This document shows positions 1 through 6,460 of a DNA stretch of 10,543 nucleotides, one piece after another. Below the pieces are notes generated by a model. That model did not search any database and had not been told where the DNA came from. It saw only the letters and a list, made by a program, of their open reading frames with translations. How positions within the stretch are numbered: position 1 is the first letter of the stretch; every line of letters starts with the position of its first letter. The translations under genes were made by a program, and so were the position numbers. The DNA comes from Anaerolineaceae bacterium (GTDB taxonomy: Bacteria; Chloroflexota; Anaerolineae; Anaerolineales; Anaerolineaceae). The stretch spans positions 1-10,543 of the forward strand of contig JAUXFJ010000031.1 of assembly GCA_030620065.1 (NCBI GenBank), in the 5' to 3' direction.

Positions 1-2
1 AA

Positions 3-1055
3 CCGGACCCGCTGCTAACAGCATCAATCGCTTGGGCCTATTGTGGGATGACACGCTGGCAACAAAAGCAATCTTGGGGGCAGGCAGTAGCGGCTGGTGT
101 GCTTAGTGGGCTGGCAATTTATGTTAAATCAACAGCGGTGTTTTTTATTGGTGGCGCCTGGCTGGGATTGGTGCTAATCGGTTTGGGGCTAAAGAAAGCG
201 CTACGCAATCTGCAGGTGTGGGTGATGGCGGTTCTGACGGTCCTTCCGTACACGCTGTATCATATCTATGCGACCTATGAGCTAAACTTACTTCAAAACC
301 AATTTGCCCTGCGCTTTTTCCCGCAAATGTGGATAGATCCAACCTTTTATCTGCAATGGAAGGCGATGCTGGTTAAAGTAATGCCGCTTGGCTGGCTGCT
401 AGCAGCAGGGGTGGGATGGTTTCTGGTACGTGAAAAATCGGTACGGGCGATGCTACTTGGAAGTGCAGTTGGGTATCTCGTGTATGGCATGCTATTTTCT
501 TATTATACTGGGTCTCATGATTACTATCAGCTGCCGTTAATTCCACTGGTTGCTCTGGGAGTGGGCATGGCGGCTTGGGCAGTTTTTCAGCATTTACATA
601 AATTGCGCTGGCTGGAGGTGTCTATAGTTGTGGGGGTGCTGGCAGTTTTCATGATTTTCGAAGCCTGGGATGCGCGTGTAGCACTGAAACGGATCGATAA
701 GCGCTCTGATGTGGATTTCTATACGGAGGTTGGATCTCTGTTTACCCCAAATGATCATGTGATCAGTATGTCTCAATCTTACGGCTACCCGATAGCGTAT
801 TGGGGCTGGGTTAATAATACCAACTGGTTTTACGCCGGAGATTTTAAACTGCGTGAGATGGCTGGCCAGCAGTTTGATATGCAGACGTTTTTTCAAGAAC
901 AAACCTATGGAAAGGATTATTTCCTGGTGACCAATTTCAGCGAACTGGACCGCCAGCCAGAAATCAAGCAATTGCTAGCTGACCACTATCCGTTAATCTA
1001 TAAGACGGATGTATATATTGTTTATGATCTATGCGACCCCTTACCTAGCAAGTAA
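3..1055 (+). CDS. GT39/ArnT-like membrane glycosyltransferase, C-terminal part (5' end outside window)
   Basis: The reading frame is open from the first bases of the window into the ATG at 48 (upstream residues read PDPLLTASIAWAYCG), so the gene begins before the window and the ATG at 48 is internal. The protein is dominated by hydrophobic helices (about residues 14-50, 57-72, 107-125, 135-152, 160-180 and 190-207 counted from the ATG at 48), then a soluble tail of about 130 residues. The HDYYQLPLIPLVALG stretch before a late helix and the helix-rich-then-soluble layout fit the PMT/ArnT superfamily, which moves sugars from a polyprenyl-phosphate donor on the outer face of the membrane. The catalytic Asp/Glu loop would lie in the missing N-terminal part, so the substrate cannot be named. 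It sits 11 bp before a GT2 gene and is probably co-transcribed with it. Family assignment is fairly sure; specificity is unknown. Confidence 0.8.
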   Translation, partial: PDPLLTASIAWAYCGMTRWQQKQSWGQAVAAGVLSGLAIYVKSTAVFFIGGAWLGLVLIGLGLKKALRNLQVWVMAVLTVLPYTLYHIYATYELNLLQNQFALRFFPQMWIDPTFYLQWKAMLVKVMPLGWLLAAGVGWFLVREKSVRAMLLGSAVGYLVYGMLFSYYTGSHDYYQLPLIPLVALGVGMAAWAVFQHLHKLRWLEVSIVVGVLAVFMIFEAWDARVALKRIDKRSDVDFYTEVGSLFTPNDHVISMSQSYGYPIAYWGWVNNTNWFYAGDFKLREMAGQQFDMQTFFQEQTYGKDYFLVTNFSELDRQPEIKQLLADHYPLIYKTDVYIVYDLCDPLPSK

Positions 1056-1066
1056 ATGGACAAGAG

Positions 1067-1867
1067 ATGACCGAAAATGTTGATTCATTAGTCTCAATTG
1101 TGACACCGTCGTTCAATCAAGCCCGATTTTTAGAGGCGACCCTCTGCTCTGTATTAGAGCAGGATTATCCTAACGTGGAATATATCCTTATGGATGGCGG
1201 CTCAACCGATGGCAGTGTTGATATCATTAAGCGCTATGCTGATAAGCTGGCTTATTGGGAGTCAAGACCCGATCTTGGCCAGACGGACGCGATCAATAAG
1301 GGGTTTGCGCGTGCCAAAGGTGAAATTTTTGCTTGGCTCAATTCTGATGATATGTATATGCCCGGGGCGATTACAGCTGCTGTAACTTATCTTCAAAGTC
1401 ATCCAGATGTGGGCATGGTTTATGGGGATGCCAGGCTGATCAATGCTGAAGGGCAAAAGATTGGTGATTTTCCAGCTGCGCAAACCGACTTTCATCGGCT
1501 TAAGCAAGGGTATGTGCATATACCCCAGCAAGCATCCTTTTTTAGAGCTGATCTTTGGCGCAGGGTCGGTCCCTTGGACCCGAGCTTTTATTTTGCGATG
1601 GATTACGATTTGTGGGTGCGGTTGGCCCGCGAAACAGCGCTGGTGTATACACCACAGTTATGGGCAAGCTTTCGCTTGCACGGGGATAGCAAAACAATGG
1701 CTGCAGATGACCGCTGTTGGTCTGATATGCTGCGAGTGCACTACAGGGACGGAGGGAGTTGGTTTTCGCTGATCGTATTAAAATATCTGCTGCGGAAATT
1801 AGCAGCGCCATTGCTTGTGTGGCGTAGGAAGCGCATGATGCATGGCGCGTCTCCCCTAAAAAAATAG
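1067..1867 (+). CDS. Family 2 glycosyltransferase (GT-A fold)
   Basis: A 266-residue cytoplasmic GT2 enzyme that should transfer a sugar from a nucleotide-sugar donor during glycan assembly. Visible motifs are the N-terminal nucleotide-binding strand SIVTPSFNQ (residues 10-18), DGGSTDGS (43-50), the DXD-type metal site in LNSDD (91-95), and the acceptor-side MDYDLWVRLA (178-187), where the catalytic acid of this family usually lies. The length is complete for the family. The C-terminus ends in a basic stretch (VWRRKRMMHG) that may sit against the membrane; there is no clear membrane anchor. The start is the first ATG after the upstream stop, with only a weak purine-rich ribosome site (ACAAGAG). 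Gene spacing of 11 bp indicates an operon with the upstream membrane glycosyltransferase. Donor and acceptor cannot be read from the sequence. Confidence 0.93.
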   Translation: MTENVDSLVSIVTPSFNQARFLEATLCSVLEQDYPNVEYILMDGGSTDGSVDIIKRYADKLAYWESRPDLGQTDAINKGFARAKGEIFAWLNSDDMYMPGAITAAVTYLQSHPDVGMVYGDARLINAEGQKIGDFPAAQTDFHRLKQGYVHIPQQASFFRADLWRRVGPLDPSFYFAMDYDLWVRLARETALVYTPQLWASFRLHGDSKTMAADDRCWSDMLRVHYRDGGSWFSLIVLKYLLRKLAAPLLVWRRKRMMHGASPLKK

Positions 1868-2117
1868 CCTCAAATAAGAAGAGTTGGTGGGCTCTTGCAT
1901 TTCAGTTAGCCTCCAAATTCAATCGTAGTAAAGAAAAAGAGGCGCTCTCCCACTTTTTGCTCTCTATTGTTTTAAACCACTTGCCTCGATTTACGGTCCA
2001 AAGAACAATAGTTGTGAAATATCCCAAAAGGAACAAACTTATCCAAAATATCGGATTGTTCACAGAATTGTTTAGCTCCTTTATCATTTATTTTTGCTGC
2101 ATAAAACTGCTTTAATA

Positions 2118-2147
2118 ATATTATGCGAGATGTATCTCACATAATAT
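2118..2147. promoter_or_regulatory. 30-bp near-perfect palindrome, possible protein-binding site
   Basis: Two 14-base arms, ATATTATGCGAGAT and ATCTCACATAATAT, face each other across a 2-base centre (GT) with a single mismatch (C2126 against A2139). The 2-base loop and AT-rich arms make an RNA hairpin unlikely, so it reads as a site for a dimeric DNA-binding protein. The right arm's 11-mer ATCTCACATAA recurs exactly at 2224-2234, directly beside the cassette boundary. The binding protein is unknown: a regulator operator or recombinase accessory sites are both possible. Confidence 0.5.
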
Positions 2148-2162
2148 GCTGATAATGCATTG

Positions 2163-2216
2163 TATAATCAAAAGACACCGTTTTCTGTGTATAATAAATT
2201 CAAGAAGTTTTTATAC
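2163..2216 (+). promoter_or_regulatory. Possible promoter region upstream of the cassette array
   Basis: Two perfect TATAAT boxes occur at 2163-2168 and 2190-2195, neither with a convincing TTGACA partner at 16-18 bases. The second lies in an AT-only stem (GTATAATAAA at 2189-2198 against TTTTTATAC at 2208-2216, one bulge). A promoter here, pointing into the first cassette, would play the part that Pc plays in integrons. The evidence is the -10 boxes and their position only. Confidence 0.25.
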
Positions 2217-2223
2217 ATCGAAG

Positions 2224-2247
2224 ATCTCACATAACACCCCGTTAGGC
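2224..2247 (+). other. Left boundary core site of cassette array (attI-like or secondary target)
   Basis: GTTAGGC at 2241-2247 matches the integron core GTTRRRY, where recombination occurs between G and TT. Just left of it, ACATAAC (2229-2235) is an imperfect inverted copy (5 of 7 bases match GCCTAAC) across a 5-base spacer, the arrangement of a simple integrase-binding site such as that in attI. No homologue of the long attC site precedes it, so it is the left edge of the array and not another cassette junction. It also begins with the 11-mer ATCTCACATAA shared with the palindrome at 2118-2147. Whether it is a true attI or a chromosomal secondary site cannot be decided without the integrase gene. 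Confidence 0.45.
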
Positions 2248-2278
2248 CCTAAAGCTGTAATTGAATAAGGAGTTTGCA

Positions 2279-2392
2279 ATGCAGCCAGATACATTTGAAA
2301 TTACAGAAAAAGATTGGTTTATTTCCTTACCTCAATTTGCTTCACATGTTTTGCGAGTTTTAAACCTTGACCGTACGCGTGAAATCATTTAG
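2279..2392 (+). pseudogene. N-terminal segment of the cassette 1 protein, ending at an in-frame TAG
   Basis: An ATG at 2279 is preceded by a strong ribosome site (AAGGAG at 2267-2272, 6 bases away). It opens a frame of 37 codons ending in TAG at 2390-2392. The same frame then continues without any other stop to 4183, so this is the original start of the downstream gene. Residues 28-37 (LNLDRTREII) plus the residues after the stop (RWFGFVGKRKYTLQEMG...VSRQFVQQI) line up with sigma-70 region 4, whose pattern is roughly RExxIxxRFGL...TLEEIGxxxGVSRERVRQI. The TAG replaces one residue in the middle of that domain. It may be a recent nonsense mutation, a sequencing error, or a read-through codon. 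Confidence 0.65.
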
Positions 2393-2437
2393 CGATGGTT
2401 TGGTTTTGTTGGGAAACGAAAATATACGCTTCAGGAA

Positions 2438-4183
2438 ATGGGCAATTATTACGGAGTTTCCCGTCAGTTTGTGCAACAGATTCTCCAGCAAGGGCTGACT
2501 AGAATATGGCAAGCTCTTTCTGGCGAATTGCAGGCTCCTGAGTTTAAGGTTGAGACGGCCGTTAGTATCGCAATTCAAGAAATAAAACAGTATTTAGCGG
2601 AGCAACCCTTAGCCACAGAAGATGATGTCATCAGTCTACTTTTAAGTAAAGGACAATCCGATATTGACTATAAAGTACTTGATTTTCTACTTGGAATATA
2701 TCAATTTGAAAAATCGGTTAGTAAAATTCCACAATCCAATATAGAACTTGTTCCATTTTGGATAACAAACGCTGATAAGTTCGATAAACGAGTTTTTTAT
2801 AAGAAGGCCAAGAGGGTACACAAATTTTTACAGAAGGTTGGTATTCGTGAAGATGCGTTTGAGATATTAGCACATATTAATCAGAATGATTTTGCTCTCA
2901 CTCCAGATGATCTTGATCAAATAACTCGTCTTCTACCCGCTCTTGAGAAAGTTGGCGAAAGTCAATATCAAATGCAGTTTTTCCATTTGTCATCTATAGC
3001 GACTAAAGCATATCGAGTACTTAGTGACGAAGGGCAACCAATACATATCAGAGATATTGCTCGCTTGATTAATCAGAAACTGGCAGCAAGTGCAGTTACT
3101 AAGCGCCAATATGTGCTATTTCGTTCATTACAACAACAACTAGTTGATGATCCTCGATTCGAACCGCTAGGGCGCGGCGGATATTGGAAACTTACTGAGT
3201 GGACAAAGATTATATCGGCGATAATCATAGAAATCATGCGCAATAGCTTATATCAATCCAATAAGCCCCTTTCGCCGCAAGAAGTGTATGAGTATGTAGT
3301 GGAAAGGCGTCCAGATGTTTCTTCTAAATCAATAAATGCTTACTTGCGTTCTCGAGAAGATGTATTTGTGCAAGTAGAAAAGCGTAAATTCGCGTTGAGT
3401 GATTGGGGAGATAAACCATATAAAAAAGAACAACGCAAACCTCGCGAAGTGAAGAAGCCGACCAAACGTCAACAAATACAACAACAAATACTAGCAGAAT
3501 TACGTGATGCTCCTTCGAATGAATTGCCGCTGTTAGATTTGCGAGATAAGATTAGTAAACGTATCCCGTGCTCACCTACTACAGTTTATAGCTATTTGGC
3601 GGAGATGGAAAAAGCTGGGCGAATTCTCAAGACATCTTTAGGAAAACATAAAAAGGTAACGCTTGTACAAAGCGATTCTTTTCTGGCAGACAATTTGATT
3701 CTTGAACAAATCATTGCTGGTGGAGAAACCGAGAAAGTTGAATTTAAGGTGGGAGCATTTTGGAATGAGCACAAGAACGAAAAAAATGACAAAATGCGCG
3801 ATCAAGTAGTTAAAGAAGCCGCTGCTTATTTGAATAGTAAAGGCGGAACTCTGATTATCGGCGTTACGGATGATGGGAAAGTAGTGGGTATAGAAAGAGA
3901 ATATCCATATGCGGATGCGCACAAGAAAAATAAAGATGGTTACGAACTTAATTTGCTTCAGGTGCTAACTGCGAAACTAGGTCTCAGGGCAATTCCTCTT
4001 ATTACTTTTCGTTTTGAAAAAATTAGAGATAAGGTTGTATATGTCTTGAGAGTCTTTCCGTCTCCACAGCCAATTTATATAGATGGTGAGTTAATCATTA
4101 GAAATGGAAATCAAACAAAGAAATTAAGCGCGGAAGAAGTATCATGGTACATTCCAGAACGCTGGCCTGATTATTCGCGGTAG
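2438..4183 (+). CDS. Sigma-region-4-like / winged-helix / AlbA_2 (Schlafen-type) domain protein
   Basis: From the first ATG after the TAG the product is 581 residues; with the upstream segment it would be 634 codons. Residues 1-25 hold the second half of a sigma-region-4-like helix-turn-helix (MGNYYGVSRQFVQQI). Residues about 187-254 resemble a HARE-HTH-type winged helix (AYRVLSDEGQPIHIRDIARL ... GRGGYWKL). About 256-321 and 344-408 are two further helix-turn-helix-like blocks. The C-terminal ~160 residues are an AlbA_2 domain, with KVEFK near 433-437 and GGTLIIGVTDDGKVVGIE from about 470. AlbA_2 domains occur in transcription regulators and in Schlafen-like proteins with nucleic-acid binding or RNase activity. 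I infer a DNA- or RNA-binding regulator or defence protein. The ribosome site for ATG 2438 is poor (AGGA, very close), whereas ATG 2279 has a good one, so expression probably depends on the TAG. The stop lies one base before the attC-like site. Confidence 0.75.
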   Translation: MGNYYGVSRQFVQQILQQGLTRIWQALSGELQAPEFKVETAVSIAIQEIKQYLAEQPLATEDDVISLLLSKGQSDIDYKVLDFLLGIYQFEKSVSKIPQSNIELVPFWITNADKFDKRVFYKKAKRVHKFLQKVGIREDAFEILAHINQNDFALTPDDLDQITRLLPALEKVGESQYQMQFFHLSSIATKAYRVLSDEGQPIHIRDIARLINQKLAASAVTKRQYVLFRSLQQQLVDDPRFEPLGRGGYWKLTEWTKIISAIIIEIMRNSLYQSNKPLSPQEVYEYVVERRPDVSSKSINAYLRSREDVFVQVEKRKFALSDWGDKPYKKEQRKPREVKKPTKRQQIQQQILAELRDAPSNELPLLDLRDKISKRIPCSPTTVYSYLAEMEKAGRILKTSLGKHKKVTLVQSDSFLADNLILEQIIAGGETEKVEFKVGAFWNEHKNEKNDKMRDQVVKEAAAYLNSKGGTLIIGVTDDGKVVGIEREYPYADAHKKNKDGYELNLLQVLTAKLGLRAIPLITFRFEKIRDKVVYVLRVFPSPQPIYIDGELIIRNGNQTKKLSAEEVSWYIPERWPDYSR

Positions 4184-4184
4184 G

Positions 4185-4310
4185 ACCTAACCCCGCGTCA
4201 ACACTGACTCGCCTTCGGTTCTGGGTATGCGGCGCGACTTGCTCAGTCTGGTTTGAGTAAAAGCAACTGTCGGAGCTAGAACCGTTCGGCACGTGAACAT
4301 TTCGTTAGGC
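4185..4310 (+). other. attC-like recombination site 1
   Basis: It starts with ACCTAAC (4185-4191, RYYYAAC) and ends with GTTAGGC (4304-4310, GTTRRRY), 126 bases overall, within the size range of integron attC sites. The end boxes are inverted complements at 6 of 7 bases. The interior contains GCGGCGCGACTTG (4229-4241). The second site at 5118 has the same 13-mer with one change at exactly the same offset (44 bases from the first base), and shares the CCTAACCCC start. The inner L-type boxes are only weakly complementary by eye. It lies directly after a stop codon, as attC does. Confidence 0.72.
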
Positions 4311-5238
4311 GGTTTGAAATCAGAACTGAGAACTTTTCGGAAGGAAGCCAATGAATATCAATAAACTAAATAGACAGTCAGACGAAAAAGCAAATATTAC
4401 CAGCCAAGTTAGCTGGGGGCGATTGCTGTTAGGGATTATTATTATGTTGGTTTTGCCCGCAGCAATTTTGTTCGGCTCTTCGGGGCGTCTGGATTGGGGA
4501 ATGGCCTGGATTTACATCGGCATGATAACTGCTTTTACCGTTGGAAGCAGAATTATCGTGCTGCGGAAAAATCCGGATTTGATAGCAGAACGCGCCCATT
4601 TTTCTGATAAAGGTGACATCAAACCGTGGGACAAGATACTCAATCCCCTTGTAGCCATTTTCGGGATAACTGCGTTAATCGTGGTTGGACTGGATATGCG
4701 CTTCGGGTGGTCGCCAAAACTTCCGGTCATGGTCCAAGTCACCGCACTCGTTATTACGGTACTAGGCTACTTTCTAACCTCGTGGGCAACAGTGGTGAAT
4801 AGATTCTTCTCGCCTGTTGTCCGCATCCAGCGAGAACGAGGGCATGTAGTCGTTACATCAGGCCCTTACCAATATGTGCGTCATCCGGGTTATGCTGGTG
4901 GGATAGTATCTAACCTTGCCATGCCCCTTATGCTTAACTCGATTTGGGCGCTTGTACCGGCCATACTTGCAGTCTGCATTTTCGTTGCCCGCACCGCACT
5001 TGAAGACAGGACGCTGCAGGAAGAATTAGAAGATTACAGTGATTATGTAGTCCGGGTACATTATCGCTTGTTGCCTGGAGTATGGTGACAAAGGCGGGTT
5101 TTTCGTCTTGTTGAGCCGCCTAACCCCACTTGCACTTGACCGGGCTATCGCCCGTGAGTAAGCGGCGCGATTTGGCTAGAAGCGGTTTTGGTTTACAATA
5201 GTTTCGGGTCAAATCCGGCGGGCGGCTCACGCAAATCG
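4305..5238 (+). mobile_element. Putative integron gene cassette 2
   Basis: Runs from the exchange point in GTTAGGC (4304-4310) to that in GTTAGCC (5238-5244), 934 bases, a typical cassette size. One + strand gene starts 46 bases inside the left boundary with its own ribosome site and stops 29 bases before the RYYYAAC box of the terminal attC-like site. The right-hand core differs from the other two, as expected if its TTAGCC belongs to the recipient chromosome and not to the cassette. Confidence 0.7.
4351..5088 (+). CDS. Isoprenylcysteine carboxyl methyltransferase / PEMT-like membrane methyltransferase
   Basis: A 245-residue integral membrane protein. Hydrophobic helices are visible near residues 24-43, 49-71, 95-116 and 126-148, and a further pair around 185-214. 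The family signature is in the C-terminal part: GPYQYVRHPGY (171-181), followed by an acidic block EDRTLQEELEDYSDYV (218-233) and RVHYRLLPGVW at the end. In the ICMT/PEMT superfamily this region binds S-adenosylmethionine at the membrane surface. Bacterial members methylate lipids, small molecules or unknown acceptors, so the substrate cannot be assigned. The start is supported by GGAAGGA about 6 bases upstream. It is the only gene of the second cassette and points the same way as its attC-like site. It is intact and looks functional. Confidence 0.88.
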   Translation: MNINKLNRQSDEKANITSQVSWGRLLLGIIIMLVLPAAILFGSSGRLDWGMAWIYIGMITAFTVGSRIIVLRKNPDLIAERAHFSDKGDIKPWDKILNPLVAIFGITALIVVGLDMRFGWSPKLPVMVQVTALVITVLGYFLTSWATVVNRFFSPVVRIQRERGHVVVTSGPYQYVRHPGYAGGIVSNLAMPLMLNSIWALVPAILAVCIFVARTALEDRTLQEELEDYSDYVVRVHYRLLPGVW

Positions 5239-5244
5239 TTAGCC
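5118..5244 (+). other. attC-like recombination site 2 (right end of array)
   Basis: It runs from GCCTAAC (5118-5124) to GTTAGCC (5238-5244), 127 bases. Compared with site 1 it shares CCTAACCCC at the left, GCGGCGCGA(T)TTG at 5162-5174 at the identical offset, and an almost equal box-to-box distance (120 against 119). Inner boxes are partly complementary: TTGCACTTGA after the left box against TTGCGTGAG on the complement of the right side, with an extra base on the left arm as attC sites typically have. A hairpin CGGGC-TATC-GCCCG lies at 5141-5154. The terminal box breaks the GTTRRRY rule at its sixth base and contains the kbl stop codon. Confidence 0.65.
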
Positions 5245-6423
5245 AATCACGCCGAGTTCTCTACCGACTTTCCTAAAAGCTTCGAGGGATTTATCCAGAT
5301 CATCCTGAGTGTGAGCAGCAGAGATCATCACACGAATGCGAGCTTTACCTCGCGGGACGGTTGGGAAACCCAAAGCCATTGCGAAGACACCTTCATCGTA
5401 AAGTTTGCTGCTGAATTCACGTGCAAGCGAGACCTCACCCAGCATGACCGGTGTGATGGGAGTCATGCTCAATCCGGTATCAAAACCCGTCGCCTGCATT
5501 TCTTTCTTGAAGTAATCGGCATTTGACCACAGAAGATCAACTAGCTCAGTTGATTCTTCTAACAAATCAACCGCGGCAATGCATGCAGCCGTATCGGGGA
5601 CGGTGACTGCCGATGAGAAAAGGAACGGACGACCGCGTTGGCGCAGCCATTCGATGATCGTGGCGTTGCCAGCTACGACGCCGCCCATGACACCGAAGGC
5701 TTTTGAAAAAGTGCCGATCTCAATATCGACACGCCCATGCAGATGGAAGTGGTCGACGATACCACGCCCGCCTTCACCCAGCACGCCTTCGCCATGGGCA
5801 TCATCTACCATGGTCATGATTTCATGTGCTTCGGCGACTTCGACCAGTTTATCAAGCGGTGCATAATCGCCATCCATGCTGAAAACGCCATCTGTTATGA
5901 TCAAGGCGCGGCGGTAGTTACCGGCTTGCTTGTGGATTACAGCTTCTAAGGACTCCGGGCTGCAATGATCATAACGAACAATGCGTGCACCGGAAAGACG
6001 GCAGCCGTCAATGATACTGGCATGGTTTAGTTCGTCGGAGAAAACCACATCTTCTTTACCCACTAATGCGGGTATAGTAGCGCCATTGGCGCTGAAACCG
6101 GATTGGAAGGTGATTGCAGCTTCGACACGCTTGAAGGCTGCCATACGCTTTTCAAGTTCAAGGTGCAGATCCATGGTGCCCGCGATCGTACGCACAGCAC
6201 CTGGTCCAACACCGTATTTTTGCATCGCTTCTGTAGCAGCTTTGATCAGCTTGGGGTGATTTGCCAAACCCAGGTAGTTGTTGGAGCAGAAATTAAGTAC
6301 TTTCTTTCCATCAACAATCAACCAGGCCCCTTGGGGTGAGCTTAAAATACGAATGTTATTATAAAAACCAGTCTTATGCAGATTTTCGAGTTCTTCATCG
6401 ATCCATGTGAGTTTTCCCGACAT
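5239..6423 (-). CDS. kbl: Glycine C-acetyltransferase (2-amino-3-ketobutyrate CoA ligase)
   Basis: A cytoplasmic PLP enzyme of the alpha-oxoamine synthase family, 394 residues, close to the usual ~398 for Kbl. It interconverts 2-amino-3-oxobutyrate plus CoA with glycine plus acetyl-CoA, the second step of threonine breakdown through threonine dehydrogenase. Visible motifs are SNNYLGLANHP (47-57), GAVRTIAGT (75-83), FQSGFSANG (106-114), DELNHASIIDGCRLS (130-144, His134 stacking on PLP), DGVFSMDGDYAPL (178-190), VDDAHGEGVLG (206-216, Asp207 and His210), and GTFSKAFGVMGG (237-248) with the Schiff-base lysine at 241. The sister enzyme BioF is a less likely alternative given the overall pattern. 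The start at 6423 follows GAGGGAG. No threonine dehydrogenase gene is nearby. The stop codon TAA lies inside the last core site of the cassette array, yet the protein is complete. Confidence 0.93.
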   Translation of the reverse strand: MSGKLTWIDEELENLHKTGFYNNIRILSSPQGAWLIVDGKKVLNFCSNNYLGLANHPKLIKAATEAMQKYGVGPGAVRTIAGTMDLHLELEKRMAAFKRVEAAITFQSGFSANGATIPALVGKEDVVFSDELNHASIIDGCRLSGARIVRYDHCSPESLEAVIHKQAGNYRRALIITDGVFSMDGDYAPLDKLVEVAEAHEIMTMVDDAHGEGVLGEGGRGIVDHFHLHGRVDIEIGTFSKAFGVMGGVVAGNATIIEWLRQRGRPFLFSSAVTVPDTAACIAAVDLLEESTELVDLLWSNADYFKKEMQATGFDTGLSMTPITPVMLGEVSLAREFSSKLYDEGVFAMALGFPTVPRGKARIRVMISAAHTQDDLDKSLEAFRKVGRELGVIG

Positions 6424-6460
6424 AGCTCCCTCGTTTAAAAATAGTTTGAATTGGATTTAG

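Larger units (their letters stand above)
1868..2240 (+). other. Intergenic, AT-rich region without a confident gene
   Basis: About 370 bases separate the GT2 stop from the first cassette core site. I see no convincing protein gene. A 61-codon open frame on the minus strand (2087 down to 1902) has one hydrophobic stretch but no ribosome site at a sensible distance. There is no good intrinsic terminator after the GT2 gene, only a 5-bp AAGAG/CTCTT stem at 1879-1896 without a T tract. The notable content is at the right-hand end: a 30-bp palindrome, two TATAAT-like boxes and a repeated 11-mer leading to the cassette boundary. Those are described separately. Confidence 0.5.
2242..4304 (+). mobile_element. 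Putative integron gene cassette 1
   Basis: Bounded by core sites GTTAGGC at 2241 and GTTAGGC at 4304, with the exchange point after each G. It carries a single gene region in the same orientation as the recombination site and ends in an attC-like site whose RYYYAAC box begins two bases after the stop codon, so there is almost no spare DNA. This one-ORF-plus-attC compactness is the hallmark of a cassette. At about 2.06 kb it is longer than a usual cassette. Its coding region is visibly more AT-rich than the glycosyltransferase genes to the left, which fits an independent origin. No integrase or transposase is present in it. Confidence 0.7.

Noticed and set aside
1905..1911. GTTAGCC, identical to the right-end core of the array
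   Set aside because: No RYYYAAC partner or homologue of the 126-bp site lies to its left, so a seven-base match by chance is the simpler explanation.
1902..2087. 61-codon minus-strand frame with one hydrophobic stretch (NPIFWISLFLLGYFTTIVLW)
   Set aside because: No ribosome site before the ATG. AT-rich DNA readily yields such hydrophobic frames, and there is no other sign of coding. The palindrome 30 bases upstream keeps it from being fully excluded.
2118..2147. Palindrome read as a dif/XerCD site
   Set aside because: The CATAA-type half-sites face outward with a 2-base centre. dif needs inward-facing arms across about 6 bases.
4201..4303. Interior of attC-like site 1 considered as a small RNA gene
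   Set aside because: Its partial self-complementarity and likeness to 5118-5244 are better explained by a recombination site; there is no promoter or terminator around it.
5093..5120. GGCGG ... CCGCC stem after the methyltransferase gene as an intrinsic terminator
   Set aside because: Only 5 bp with an 18-base loop and no T tract after it; the right arm is part of the attC-like end.
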